36,855 nt of DNA. Origin: Pseudomonadota bacterium (GTDB taxonomy: Bacteria > Bdellovibrionota > Bdellovibrionia > Bdellovibrionales > JACTMU01). This document shows positions 26,991 through 35,169 of this stretch, piece after piece. The DNA lies in NCBI GenBank assembly GCA_014584465.1, contig JACTMU010000028.1, positions 1-36,855 on the forward strand, written 5' to 3'. How positions within the stretch are numbered: position 1 is the first letter of the stretch; the number at the start of each line of letters is the position of its first letter. The translations under genes were made by a program, and so were the position numbers. The notes under the pieces are model-generated. The model was given only the letters and a program-made list of their open reading frames with translations. It ran no database searches and was not told the DNA's origin.

Positions 26991-27865
26991 ATCATTTAAG
27001 TTATCGTTTCAATTTACAAACGTTTCTTATATCTATGATGATATCCCTATTCTTAATTTCATGCCAATCCAACAGTGATGGTGGCACGACCACTGGCAAT
27101 CCCGTTACGGTTGGTTTTGCAGTTGCCGGAAACAGCCAAGTCACGAATGTCACAAACTCCTTTAGGTCCATCTTGGATTTGAAGCACCTCTTTGACTCTC
27201 TCTTTCTCAAAGTGGCTCAAGCGGCCATTCTACCCATGAATCTCCAAGACCTTTCGGGACTTACAGTGACCGTGACGGAAGCCTGGGTTGGAATCAAGGA
27301 GGTCGAATTCAAAGTCGAACAAGTCAATGATGGAACGGACGAAATTGAGATCAGATTTCAAGGCCCCTACATGGTCAATCTCCTGGAATCCTCACCGGAA
27401 CTCTTGGCAACAGGGACCATTTCACAACAGACCTACAAACGAATTCGAACCAAGCTTTCACGAGTCGAAGATCTCCCATCGGGTGCCCCCTCTGAACTTC
27501 AAACAAACAGTCTCTATCTTGCGGGTACAATTGGACCTTACTCATTTTCCCTATCTTCAAATGACGAAACGGAATTTGAAGTCGCCGGCGAAAATGGCAT
27601 AACACCCCAGAACAACCGAAATCTCCTTGTGGTCATGAACCTTGCAGATCTCTTCAGAAAGATCGACCTTTCTGTGATCACATCCGACACAAACATCAAT
27701 GAAAATAGCCGCTTTGACACATCGAACGTTTCCAAGTGCACGGCAATTGATCCAAGCGCCCACGATCTCTACACCTGTTTTCGTAATGGAATTGAAAGTG
27801 AATCCAATTTTGGTCAAGACGACGGTGACTTTGATCTAGACGAAAATGATGAAACTGTTAAATAG
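26987..27865 (+). CDS. lipoprotein, DUF4382-like, paralogue of the gene at 25264
   Basis: This 292-residue protein has a clean lipoprotein signal ending LFLISC (C26), then SNSDGGTTTGNPV. It shares with its paralogue the blocks GIKEVEFK (KEIEFK there), FQGPYMVNLL, YKRIRTKL, LQTNSLYLAGT, LADLFRKIDL and DPSAHDLYTCFRNG, and a short acidic tail (DDGDFDLDENDE). The segment encoding DLYTCFR is close to identical at the DNA level in the two genes. AAGGAG lies eight bases before the ATG, which overlaps the regulator's stop. A surface role in binding or adhesion is plausible but not shown. Confidence 0.78.
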   Translation: MNHLSYRFNLQTFLISMMISLFLISCQSNSDGGTTTGNPVTVGFAVAGNSQVTNVTNSFRSILDLKHLFDSLFLKVAQAAILPMNLQDLSGLTVTVTEAWVGIKEVEFKVEQVNDGTDEIEIRFQGPYMVNLLESSPELLATGTISQQTYKRIRTKLSRVEDLPSGAPSELQTNSLYLAGTIGPYSFSLSSNDETEFEVAGENGITPQNNRNLLVVMNLADLFRKIDLSVITSDTNINENSRFDTSNVSKCTAIDPSAHDLYTCFRNGIESESNFGQDDGDFDLDENDETVK

Positions 27866-28000
27866 CCCTTCTGCCGAGGCGGATCCAAGTGATACGGTGA
27901 GGTCATCTTTCTGAGCTCTTCGGTTCTAGTGGTGATTCCAATAGTATTGAGCTCATTTCTAATTTCAAGTCCGGGCTTAGAGTCCATCGATCTTTTCGAA

Positions 28001-30175
28001 TTAGGATACCCCAACGTACTTGGCCACTGTGGAAAGAAGCACTTCCTTAGCCACGGGCTTAGTAATATGGGTGTCGCACCCAGCTTCTATACTACGCTCA
28101 AGATCCTCTTTTAAGGCGTATGCAGTAAGTGCTATGATCGGAATTCGTGGCCTCTTTTGCTGAACTTCCCATTGTCGTATGGATTGAACAGCTTCATGAC
28201 CATCCATTAATGGCATTTGAATATCCATAAGAACTAGGTCATATGTGTGATTCATGTACTTATCTACTGCTTCGATTCCATTCTTCGCATAATCCAAATC
28301 TACAGGACACTTTCCCAAATATGCACTGATGAGCAGTTGATTGTCCTCAGAATCATCTGCCAATAGAATCTTGGTGGATCGAGCCCAAAGAATCATCTGT
28401 GGGTTCAGCGCAACAACTCGACTGTAATCACCCTCGGATCCCTCGCTTACCTTTTCCAACTGAACCGTAAAAAAGAAGGTGCTCCCGATTCCTACATAAC
28501 TTTCAAGACCAATCTTTCCGCCCATCAACTCAACAAGCCTCTTGGAAATTGCCAAACCAAGACCCGTTCCACTGATACCTCTCACTTTTTGCGCCTCACC
28601 TCGATGAAAACTTTCGAAAATTGATTGACACAGTTCGTCTGGAATACCTACCCCTGTATCCTTGACCACAAACTTAAGAGCAATGGTTTCATCTTGCTCA
28701 CTGATGCATTCAACGAAAACCTCCACGCCTCCTCGATGAGTGAATTTGATCGCATTTCCGATCAAATTCACCAATATTTGCTTCAAACGATTCGGGTCAC
28801 CACGTAATAAAAATCTATCAAACTCACTCCCAAGATAGCCAAAAGACAAACCTTTATCTTCAGCTAACTGTTTCATCAAGGGCTCGATATCACCCATCAA
28901 TCCACCAAGAAAGAATTCCTCGCCTACTAAATCGATCTGTCCCGAGTTAACTTTCGAAAAATCCAAGATATCATTGATCACGTGCAGAAGGTTTTTCCCG
29001 GCATTTTGAAAAATTCGAACAAATTTCTTTTGTTGCAAATTCAGTTCTGTTTCACCAAGTAGTGAAGCCATTCCCAAGATGGCATTCATAGGCGTTCTTA
29101 TTTCATGACTCATATTTGCTAGAAATTCTGACTTAAATCTTGACGACGTTTCCGCCGACTTCAATGCTTGCTTTAACGACTCTTCAAGTGATCGAAATTC
29201 TGTAATATCTGTATGCAAAGAAACAAGCGATTCGACGTTGCCGTCCGGATCTAACATTGGAACCACGGTGAGCCTTACATTAAAATGACTCCCGTCCTTA
29301 CGTCGATTGAGAAGCTCACCTCCCCAATTTTCTCCCGACAGAACTGTCTGCCAAAGATTTCGATAGAACTCTCTAGACTGAAGACCGCTTTTCAATATGC
29401 TCGGTTTCTTTCCAAGAACTTCACTCGATTCATAGCCTGTCAACTTCGAAAATCCAGGGCTCACAAATCGAATGACACCTCGAGTATCAGTCATGACAAT
29501 GGCCTCTCCCGCTGCCTCTACCATGGCTGCATAAGCTCGAACTCGTTTCTCAACATGACGCAACCTCGTAATGTCGACCCCGTAAATGTTCACGATCTTT
29601 CCAGAAAAGATTCTCTGTAAAATCCTTACATCCTCAACTTGATAGGCAATCTCAGTCACCGATCGAAAAATCTGCTCAATCAAAAGTGTGTACTCGGCGA
29701 TGAGTTCAGTATGAGAAATCTTTCGACCAACCACATTTTCTCTTAAGTTTTGAAACCTATCACGGCTCTTAAGCAGATCTCTGATGGTCATTTGTATCGA
29801 TGGTTTCAAATAAGAAAACGATGGTGAATTGACGAACTCTCCAAGTCTCTTCATTTCGTCATCTGTTACGATCCATTGATCTTCAAGTACTGGTCCAAAC
29901 TCGCCCACGACGGAAGCCAAGAACATCGTTGAGTAACCCCGTTCAATTTGTATTTCATGGGCTAAATTCGACAGTCGAATTGCACTTTGAGACTCCATTC
30001 CTACTTGATCCATTTTGGCGATCACATCCAAACCAGGAACAATCTGTTGACTTAGAAAATAGAGAGAAAGAAGAAGGGGGCTTGCCACAATGAGTGCAAG
30101 CTTGGCTTGAAAACTCAAATCCCCTAACCACTTCATGAATGATTTAATAGCTTTATAGAGCCTATGGTGTTTCAT
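28001..30175 (-). CDS. hybrid histidine kinase with NIT-like sensor and PAS (HisKA-HATPase-REC)
   Basis: This 724-residue kinase has one membrane segment at about 26-45. The region 60-200 resembles a NIT (nitrate/nitrite-type) helical sensor, with LAHEIQIERGYSTMFLAS at 71-88, but is shorter than usual. A PAS domain (about 213-328), HisKA with H357 in FLANMSHEIRTPMNAILGMA, an ATPase domain (about 455-575: NLIGNAIKF, DTGVGIP, GTGLGL) and one receiver (about 600-720, D651) follow. Neither a second membrane segment nor HAMP is visible, which is odd for a NIT kinase. The kinase core and receiver closely resemble those of the kinase at 517-2682. It stands alone, with a dyad (AGTATT/AATACT, 30203-30217) just upstream of its ATG. 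Confidence 0.92.
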   Translation of the reverse strand: MKHHRLYKAIKSFMKWLGDLSFQAKLALIVASPLLLSLYFLSQQIVPGLDVIAKMDQVGMESQSAIRLSNLAHEIQIERGYSTMFLASVVGEFGPVLEDQWIVTDDEMKRLGEFVNSPSFSYLKPSIQMTIRDLLKSRDRFQNLRENVVGRKISHTELIAEYTLLIEQIFRSVTEIAYQVEDVRILQRIFSGKIVNIYGVDITRLRHVEKRVRAYAAMVEAAGEAIVMTDTRGVIRFVSPGFSKLTGYESSEVLGKKPSILKSGLQSREFYRNLWQTVLSGENWGGELLNRRKDGSHFNVRLTVVPMLDPDGNVESLVSLHTDITEFRSLEESLKQALKSAETSSRFKSEFLANMSHEIRTPMNAILGMASLLGETELNLQQKKFVRIFQNAGKNLLHVINDILDFSKVNSGQIDLVGEEFFLGGLMGDIEPLMKQLAEDKGLSFGYLGSEFDRFLLRGDPNRLKQILVNLIGNAIKFTHRGGVEVFVECISEQDETIALKFVVKDTGVGIPDELCQSIFESFHRGEAQKVRGISGTGLGLAISKRLVELMGGKIGLESYVGIGSTFFFTVQLEKVSEGSEGDYSRVVALNPQMILWARSTKILLADDSEDNQLLISAYLGKCPVDLDYAKNGIEAVDKYMNHTYDLVLMDIQMPLMDGHEAVQSIRQWEVQQKRPRIPIIALTAYALKEDLERSIEAGCDTHITKPVAKEVLLSTVAKYVGVS

Positions 30176-30376
30176 TTTTCATAAGGAAAATACACCTTAA
30201 AAAGTATTCTTAATACTAAAGAATTCTATATAAGTTCGAATATTCCCAAGAGAAGATCAGGAGATGTTTCCAAAAGAGCGACCTCAGTTCAGCTGGCAAT
30301 ACCGAGGGGAAACCCATTGTTCCATCATATATATGAATCTATAATACATCTTTACCTTCATGTTAACGCCTGGGCT

Positions 30377-30922
30377 TCAAAAATGAATTGTCTTGATGAC
30401 CCCTCCGGAGACAAAGTGGACCGACCACCGGATCGTCTTCAAAGCATGCCTCTTCGGGGTGTTGGCGGTCTTTACAAGACCTGAAGCAATGATGAAACTT
30501 TGACCAATGGGTGACAACCCACCTTCCTCTAGGCGAGAACCTGTTCTTTCAAGAAGATGGGAAACAAGATCTGAAATCTCATCAGTGACCCTTTCAGCAT
30601 AAACGAGAGCGTCCACTCCTATCTGCCCTGTTCGCTCCACAGTGATCGAAACAAGATCACCACCTAGGTTGATCAAACATAATGGCGTCTTAACCGGACC
30701 ACGATCTTCCTCTTTGATCAAACACTCCGGAGATCGAAGCGCCTTTTCAATGAGTTCGGTGTAACCGAGAATGTTCCTGGCCTCCTCTCCTATGAAAACC
30801 ACGGTCTCTCTGCCAATCTCTCTTGTGTAGGATGACTCCTCCCCGAACCACTCATCGGCTTTTACATCAACATGGGACAGTAAAACTGAACTTAGAAGCA
30901 ATGTGAATATAAATCCTTTCAT
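30377..30922 (-). CDS. secreted protein of unknown function
   Basis: The 181-residue product has a typical signal peptide (MKGFIFTLLLSSVLLSHV, cleavage probably at VKA-DEW). The mature part includes a Cys pair in SPECLIKEEDRGPVKTPLC that could form a disulfide, and a C-terminal SGGVIKTIHF. No domain is recognised. The ATG at 30922 is chosen because AAGGAG lies upstream; a TTG 33 bases earlier is in frame but precedes the ribosome-binding site. A gap of about 270 bases separates it from htpX. Confidence 0.62.
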   Translation of the reverse strand: MKGFIFTLLLSSVLLSHVDVKADEWFGEESSYTREIGRETVVFIGEEARNILGYTELIEKALRSPECLIKEEDRGPVKTPLCLINLGGDLVSITVERTGQIGVDALVYAERVTDEISDLVSHLLERTGSRLEEGGLSPIGQSFIIASGLVKTANTPKRHALKTIRWSVHFVSGGVIKTIHF

Positions 30923-31193
30923 GATTTTTCTCCTTTTTCTAATGTTCTTGTGCAACTCATCTCCATTCTCGCGTCCACATCCCAGAACCTCATTCTGAAA
31001 GAGGGACGGCTGAGCTCGAAGGCTAGCTCATCGAGCTTCGAATCAGCAAAACCCTTACGGGCCTTGATGAATTCGAAGTGCACTCTTATTCGTTAAAGAA
31101 ACGGTGATCAACCATGAAAAAATTTTATGAAAAATTTTCCTCGTAAGGACAAAAATTGGCTCTTTTCGACTCTCTACGAGGGTTATACGAGTC

Positions 31194-32111
31194 CTACAAT
31201 GCGGACGATCTCTTCAATCGTTCAATTCGCTCCTCAAGAGGAGGGTGAGTGGAAAAGAATCGCATAAACCCAGCAGGCTTGCTCGATATCTTAAAAGCTT
31301 GAACGGCCGTTTGGCCTCGACTCTGATCAACTCCGTCAAATGTGCGTCTTAAGCCCTCAAGTGCGCGGATCATGTTCTCTCTTCCTGCCAAACGAGCACC
31401 ACCTCGATCGGCACGATATTCACGAAATCGCGAAAACCAAGCTACCACCATTGAACCTAAGATCATGAAAACAATTTCCAAAACAATTTGAACGGCATAA
31501 AATGCCATTGGACTTCCCTGACTTTGACGATCATCACGATCCCGACCGGCCATGGTAAGAGCAAACGCAATCACTCGAGACAAGAACATCACAAAAGCGT
31601 TCACAACTCCTTGAATCAGAGTCATCGTCACCATATCGCCATTGGCAATATGAGCAACTTCGTGACCAAGTACGCCTCGAACCTCTTCACGCCCCATCCT
31701 TTGAAGGAGACCTTGAGATACAGCCACAAGCGATCGAGACTTCGTCGGCCCCGTCGCAAAGGCATTCACCTCGGGTGAGTCATAGATCCCCACCTCCGGC
31801 ATGACCGGCAATCGAGCAGCTCGAGCAAGATCATGGACTGTCTGGACAATCTGTTGCAACTCAACATCGCGCACATCCGGCGGAATGACTCGAACGCCCA
31901 TCATCATCTTGGCCATAACCCTCGACAATCCGAGCGAAATCAAAGCACCACCCATCCCCCACACGAGACAGAAAACAGCGAGAGAGCCATAATCTAAACC
32001 GTACTGATTCAAATAGGGCTTGACGCCCAAAAGACTCAGAATCACAGAAATGGTGGTGACCACCAAAATGTTCACAATCAAAAATAGACCAACTCTCTTA
32101 AACAGTGCCAC
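31194..32111 (-). CDS. htpX: membrane zinc protease HtpX
   Basis: HtpX is an inner-membrane M48 metalloprotease that degrades misfolded membrane proteins. The 305-residue product has two N-terminal membrane helices (about 7-27 and 42-62), the zinc motif HEVAH (H150, E151, H154) and the third ligand E231 in FREYRADRGGA. Two hydrophobic segments lie between these motifs. The tail STHPPLEERIERL is typical of the family. The GTG at 32111 is chosen because AGGAGG stands just upstream; the longer frame to 32129 starts inside that site. It is divergent from the NhaR-like regulator. Confidence 0.95.
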   Translation of the reverse strand: MALFKRVGLFLIVNILVVTTISVILSLLGVKPYLNQYGLDYGSLAVFCLVWGMGGALISLGLSRVMAKMMMGVRVIPPDVRDVELQQIVQTVHDLARAARLPVMPEVGIYDSPEVNAFATGPTKSRSLVAVSQGLLQRMGREEVRGVLGHEVAHIANGDMVTMTLIQGVVNAFVMFLSRVIAFALTMAGRDRDDRQSQGSPMAFYAVQIVLEIVFMILGSMVVAWFSRFREYRADRGGARLAGRENMIRALEGLRRTFDGVDQSRGQTAVQAFKISSKPAGFMRFFSTHPPLEERIERLKRSSAL

Positions 32112-32152
32112 AAATCCTCCTCTCAACAACGAGACAACCTACATCTCTTTCC

Positions 32153-32181
32153 AATATATCTCAAATTGATACTTGTGAAAA
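32153..32181 (-). promoter_or_regulatory. possible sigma70-type promoter of htpX
   Basis: On the minus strand TTTTCA (32181-32176) and TATATT (32158-32153) are 17 bases apart. The -10 matches five of six positions and the -35 four of six. Transcription would start about 30-40 bases before the htpX GTG. Confidence 0.4.
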
Positions 32182-32189
32182 GACGATAA

Positions 32190-32201
32190 ATTTGATCAAA
32201 T
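32190..32201. promoter_or_regulatory. 12-base palindrome in the htpX/nhaR-like divergent gap
   Basis: ATTTGATCAAAT is a perfect palindrome located just upstream of the putative htpX -35 and about 50 bases before the LysR-type start. LysR regulators usually bind dyads between their own gene and a divergent gene, so this is a candidate site. Its AT-rich sequence makes chance occurrence possible. Confidence 0.35.
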
Positions 32202-32252
32202 CATTCGTTAAAAAGAATAGATCATCCCTCTCATTTGCAACCTGGAGACATG

Positions 32253-33137
32253 ATGCAGTGGCTCAATTATCACCATCTCTATTACTTTCGAACCATCGCC
32301 ACCGAAGGCGGAATTGCCAAGGCTGCCGAGAAGCTCCGATTGGGGCAACCCACTCTCAGCACTCAGCTCAAACAACTTGAGGAAGCCGTAGGCACTCCAC
32401 TCTTTGAGAGACGAAATCGCAAAATGTTACTTACAGATGCAGGTAAAGCTGCGCTCAATTACGCCAATGAGATCTTCAAACTTGGCGATGAGATGGTGGA
32501 GGTCCTTCGCGATCAGACTGTGGGAAACAAGACTCATCTGCAGATCGGTGCACTTGACGGAGTCCCAAAGAGCATCGTCCTTTCGCTCGCGTTAGCTGCA
32601 TCCAAAATGGAGTCCTGCACGATCTCAATCTTAGAGGGTAAGGGAGATGAGCTCTTTCGTGAGCTCTACGCACATACCATTGACCTCATCATCTCAAATT
32701 ATCCACCCCCCACTCTGGAAAAGAGACAGACCTACTCTCGTCCCGTTGCAAAGATTCCCGTTGCAATCTTTGGCGTATCAAAATTTCGTTACCTCAAACA
32801 AGGCTTTCCTTCATCGCTCAATGGGGCCCCTTTCGTACTTCCAACTGCGCACAGCCGACTTCGACATGATCTCAACCACTACTTCAAGCTTCAAAACATT
32901 CAAATTGAATCAAAGGCTGAGACCCAAGACACGAGCCTTCAGAGGCTCTTAGCTCAAAATGGATTAGGTGTTGCCCCACTCTCAGAAGTTCCTAGTGGCA
33001 ATTCTATGCAAAGCGAAAAACTTCACAGGATTGGACGCCTCAAGGGAGTCTACGAGGAGATTTGGTTGATTGCGGCCGATCGAAAGCTTGAAAATCCTGT
33101 TGCCTCAAAGCTGCTTAACTCTTTCTCTCTGGATTGA
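32253..33137 (+). CDS. LysR-family regulator, NhaR-like
   Basis: The 294-residue protein has the NhaR-type N-terminus WLNYHHLYYFRTIATEGGIA, then the winged helix with LGQPTLSTQLKQLEE and LFERRNRKMLLTDAG. The C-terminal effector domain is the usual length. In E. coli NhaR activates the sodium/proton antiporter gene nhaA, but no antiporter is adjacent here; the neighbours are divergent htpX and, downstream, a TerC-family gene. GGAG lies five bases before the ATG at 32253; an ATG at 32250 is immediately before it. The symbol is withheld because the regulon cannot be inferred. Confidence 0.88.
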   Translation: MQWLNYHHLYYFRTIATEGGIAKAAEKLRLGQPTLSTQLKQLEEAVGTPLFERRNRKMLLTDAGKAALNYANEIFKLGDEMVEVLRDQTVGNKTHLQIGALDGVPKSIVLSLALAASKMESCTISILEGKGDELFRELYAHTIDLIISNYPPPTLEKRQTYSRPVAKIPVAIFGVSKFRYLKQGFPSSLNGAPFVLPTAHSRLRHDLNHYFKLQNIQIESKAETQDTSLQRLLAQNGLGVAPLSEVPSGNSMQSEKLHRIGRLKGVYEEIWLIAADRKLENPVASKLLNSFSLD

Positions 33138-33162
33138 GCTTCACTGAAAAACGGCTCTAGTG

Positions 33163-33194
33163 ATGGTCCAGAGAGGGTTTGAACCTCTGGCCAT
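33163..33194 (-). other. hairpin resembling the T-arm and 3' acceptor strand of a tRNA
   Basis: On the minus strand AGAGG (33188-33184), the loop TTCAAAC (33183-33177) and CCTCT (33176-33172) reproduce a tRNA T-arm exactly. CTGGACC and A then follow, in the place of acceptor positions 66-72 and 73. No matching 5' acceptor strand (GGTCCAG), D-arm or anticodon arm is found upstream. On the plus strand the same bases form a bulged 10-bp hairpin after the LysR gene. It may be a tRNA 3'-end remnant (attachment-site-like) or a transcript-end hairpin. Confidence 0.35.
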
Positions 33195-33273
33195 TGTGCT
33201 CGATCGATAAAACAAAAGAATCTCTTTCTCTTTTTCGAATGTCTTTCGTCCAAAGAGTCTGTTAGCTTGAGGT

Positions 33274-34254
33274 ATGAGTTCACTCGTTTCCACGATCTCT
33301 GTTGCTCCTCCATGGCTTTGGACTGCCTTTATAGTGGGCATCCTCATTCTACTTGTGGTGGATCTTGCGCTGTTCGGCCATGGTGAGGGGATGAACCGAC
33401 CCAAATCTGCCCTTATCGAAAGTGCAGCATGGATCTCAGTTGCCCTCGCGTTCAATCTTTGGTTTGCGTTTGCCTTTGGCAAGAACCTTGGACTTGAGTT
33501 CCTCACGGGTTATCTTGTGGAGAAGAGCCTGAGTGTCGACAACCTCTTTGTGATTTTGCTTATCTTTAGTTCGTTTCGGATCCCTAACAAGTTCCAACAC
33601 CGCATTCTCTTTTATGGTGTTTTGGGAGCCCTCGTTTTAAGGGCCATCTTCATTATCTTGGGCGCTCATTTGCTGGCATTGTTTCATTGGATACTCTACA
33701 TCTTTGGGCTCATTTTGGTTTTGACGTCCATCAAATTCTTACGAGATACAGATGACGAAGTCAACGCCACAGAGAATTGGTCGATCCGACTTCTTAAGAG
33801 GTTCATTCCCACAACGTCGTCACTGAGTGAAAATCGTTTTTTCATTCGTGAAGGAGGAGTGAGAAAGGCAACTCCACTCCTGCTTGCGCTGATTGTGGTT
33901 GAAGTGACCGACCTGATCTTTGCTGTGGATTCAATTCCTGCCGTTTTTGCCGTAACCCAGGATGCCTTTGTTGCTTTTGGATCAAACATCCTGGCCGTTT
34001 TAGGTCTGAGAGCTCTCTATTTTGTCCTTGCCGATTGGGTCGGAAAGCTACGCTACCTCAAACCTGGACTTGCCGCTATTCTGGGTTTTATTGGCGCTAA
34101 GATGCTCCTTATGGACATCTTCAAGATCCCGAGCTGGATCTCGCTTTTGGTCATCGTGGCCATCTTAACAACGGCAGGCTTAAGTTCCTGGTACGTCGCT
34201 CGAATTGAACAAAAGCGAAAGGACGGCACCGACCCTTACCAAAAGGACTCCTAA
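33274..34254 (+). CDS. TerC/Alx-family integral membrane protein
   Basis: The 326-residue protein has about nine membrane segments and the two family signatures: EKSLSVDNLFV (83-93) and EVTDLIFAVDSIPAVFAVT (210-228) followed by FGSNILAVLGLRALYF. The acidic residues in the helices are those thought to bind metal. TerC/Alx proteins are linked to manganese efflux, metal loading of exported proteins and tellurite resistance. No tellurite-operon partners lie nearby. The yybP-ykoY riboswitch that precedes some relatives is not recognised in the 136-base upstream gap. GAGG stands one base before the ATG, closer than ideal. Confidence 0.9.
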   Translation: MSSLVSTISVAPPWLWTAFIVGILILLVVDLALFGHGEGMNRPKSALIESAAWISVALAFNLWFAFAFGKNLGLEFLTGYLVEKSLSVDNLFVILLIFSSFRIPNKFQHRILFYGVLGALVLRAIFIILGAHLLALFHWILYIFGLILVLTSIKFLRDTDDEVNATENWSIRLLKRFIPTTSSLSENRFFIREGGVRKATPLLLALIVVEVTDLIFAVDSIPAVFAVTQDAFVAFGSNILAVLGLRALYFVLADWVGKLRYLKPGLAAILGFIGAKMLLMDIFKIPSWISLLVIVAILTTAGLSSWYVARIEQKRKDGTDPYQKDS

Positions 34255-34273
34255 CCTAGGGCTCATTGTTGAT

Positions 34274-34993
34274 TTACTCAGCCTTTAAGTGATCCATCGT
34301 CAACTCGGTGGACTCGATGACTGCAGACTTCACAGAGTCTTTAAAGTTTCTCGATTCCCACTTAGTTCCGACCATGAACCCTGAGATGGACACATCGGTC
34401 ATTTGAGGATTCTCTGCATTGACCGCAAACTTCCACGCCACATTTGTGTAACCAAAATTCGTTGAATGGCCACGCCCCGTCTTCTCAGAAAGCTCAGCAA
34501 TTCTCTGTTTTGTAGGAGTTTCCATCTCGATTTCAATGGAACCATCCTCGTTTTCTTGGCTTCGCACCCCAATGAAGGCATAATCATTGAAGATTGCAGC
34601 TTTCACCCATGACCATACATACATTCCGTCGTCTTCATGGTGGACTTGATTCTCGATCACCGACGGAAGTAGATATTCACATCTCACCTCTTCACCCGTT
34701 TCCCGATTCACTCTTGTTGATCGGCAATAGTTTTCAAAATCAAGCAATCGATCTTGGATTGCCACAGGTGGCTTTGCAGCTTGAGTCGAACCTGTCACTT
34801 CGTAGATCACAAACTTGTTTCCAAACTCTCTCTCAATTCCGTCCAGGGCATCAGATCCAAGAACAGATACAAGTCGTTCTGAGTCAACCACGTCGACTGT
34901 GACCTCTGCCCACCCGACTGCGTGAAATGCAAGCACCGTCAAAAAAAACAATATCCCTCTCATAGATCTTGATTCCAATTTCGTCCGTTTCAT
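34274..34993 (-). CDS. secreted protein of unknown function
   Basis: The 239-residue product has a signal peptide with a long basic n-region (MKRTKLESRSMRGILFFLTV, cleavage probably at GWA-EVT). The mature protein contains a Cys pair (NYCRSTR and VRCEYLL) and the conserved-looking stretches MYVWSWVKAAIFNDYAFIG and GRGHSTNFGYTNVAWKF, but no recognised domain. The ATG at 34993 is chosen because GGGGGA lies about eight bases upstream; the ATG at codon 11 of this frame would give a shorter signal but has a poorer site. It converges on the TerC-family gene, with only 19 bases between the stops. Confidence 0.6.
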   Translation of the reverse strand: MKRTKLESRSMRGILFFLTVLAFHAVGWAEVTVDVVDSERLVSVLGSDALDGIEREFGNKFVIYEVTGSTQAAKPPVAIQDRLLDFENYCRSTRVNRETGEEVRCEYLLPSVIENQVHHEDDGMYVWSWVKAAIFNDYAFIGVRSQENEDGSIEIEMETPTKQRIAELSEKTGRGHSTNFGYTNVAWKFAVNAENPQMTDVSISGFMVGTKWESRNFKDSVKSAVIESTELTMDHLKAE

Positions 34994-35037
34994 TCTGAAA
35001 TTCCCCCATCGGTCTCGCACCCTCAATTGTTCCCAAA

Positions 35038-35055
35038 ATCGTATACAAATACGAT
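35038..35055. promoter_or_regulatory. 18-base interrupted palindrome upstream of the secreted-protein gene
   Basis: ATCGTAT (35038-35044) and ATACGAT (35049-35055) are exact reverse complements around ACAA. It lies 45 bases upstream of the start at 34993, in the 176-base gap after the gene ending at 35170. The arm and spacer sizes suit a dimeric repressor, but no regulator gene is adjacent. Confidence 0.35.
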
Positions 35056-35169
35056 CCCTATTCTCCTATACCACTGCCTTGGGGGAGTTTCATCTAAGAA
35101 GATGGAGGTTTGAAATAATTACAGAACTCGATGCTATAATAGTTCCAGGTTGTTTACAAACCCGTGGCT

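Noticed and set aside
27912-27955. TGAGCTC/GAGCTCA inverted repeat between converging genes
   Set aside because: GAGCTC is itself palindromic, the spacing is over 30 bases and no T-run follows, so a terminator is not supported.
31013-31042. Overlapping stems (AGCTCGA/TCGAGCT and TCGAAG/CTTCGA) suggesting an RNA switch
   Set aside because: The stems are short, built from self-complementary TCGA blocks, and lie about 90 bases or more from the nearest start with no conserved riboswitch sequence.
31168-31193. GACTC/GAGTC hairpin just after the htpX stop
   Set aside because: The stem is only five base pairs with a long loop, and no T-run follows directly.
33138-33273. yybP-ykoY manganese riboswitch before the TerC-family gene
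   Set aside because: The conserved core of that riboswitch is not recognisable; the only structure is the T-arm-like hairpin close to the LysR stop.
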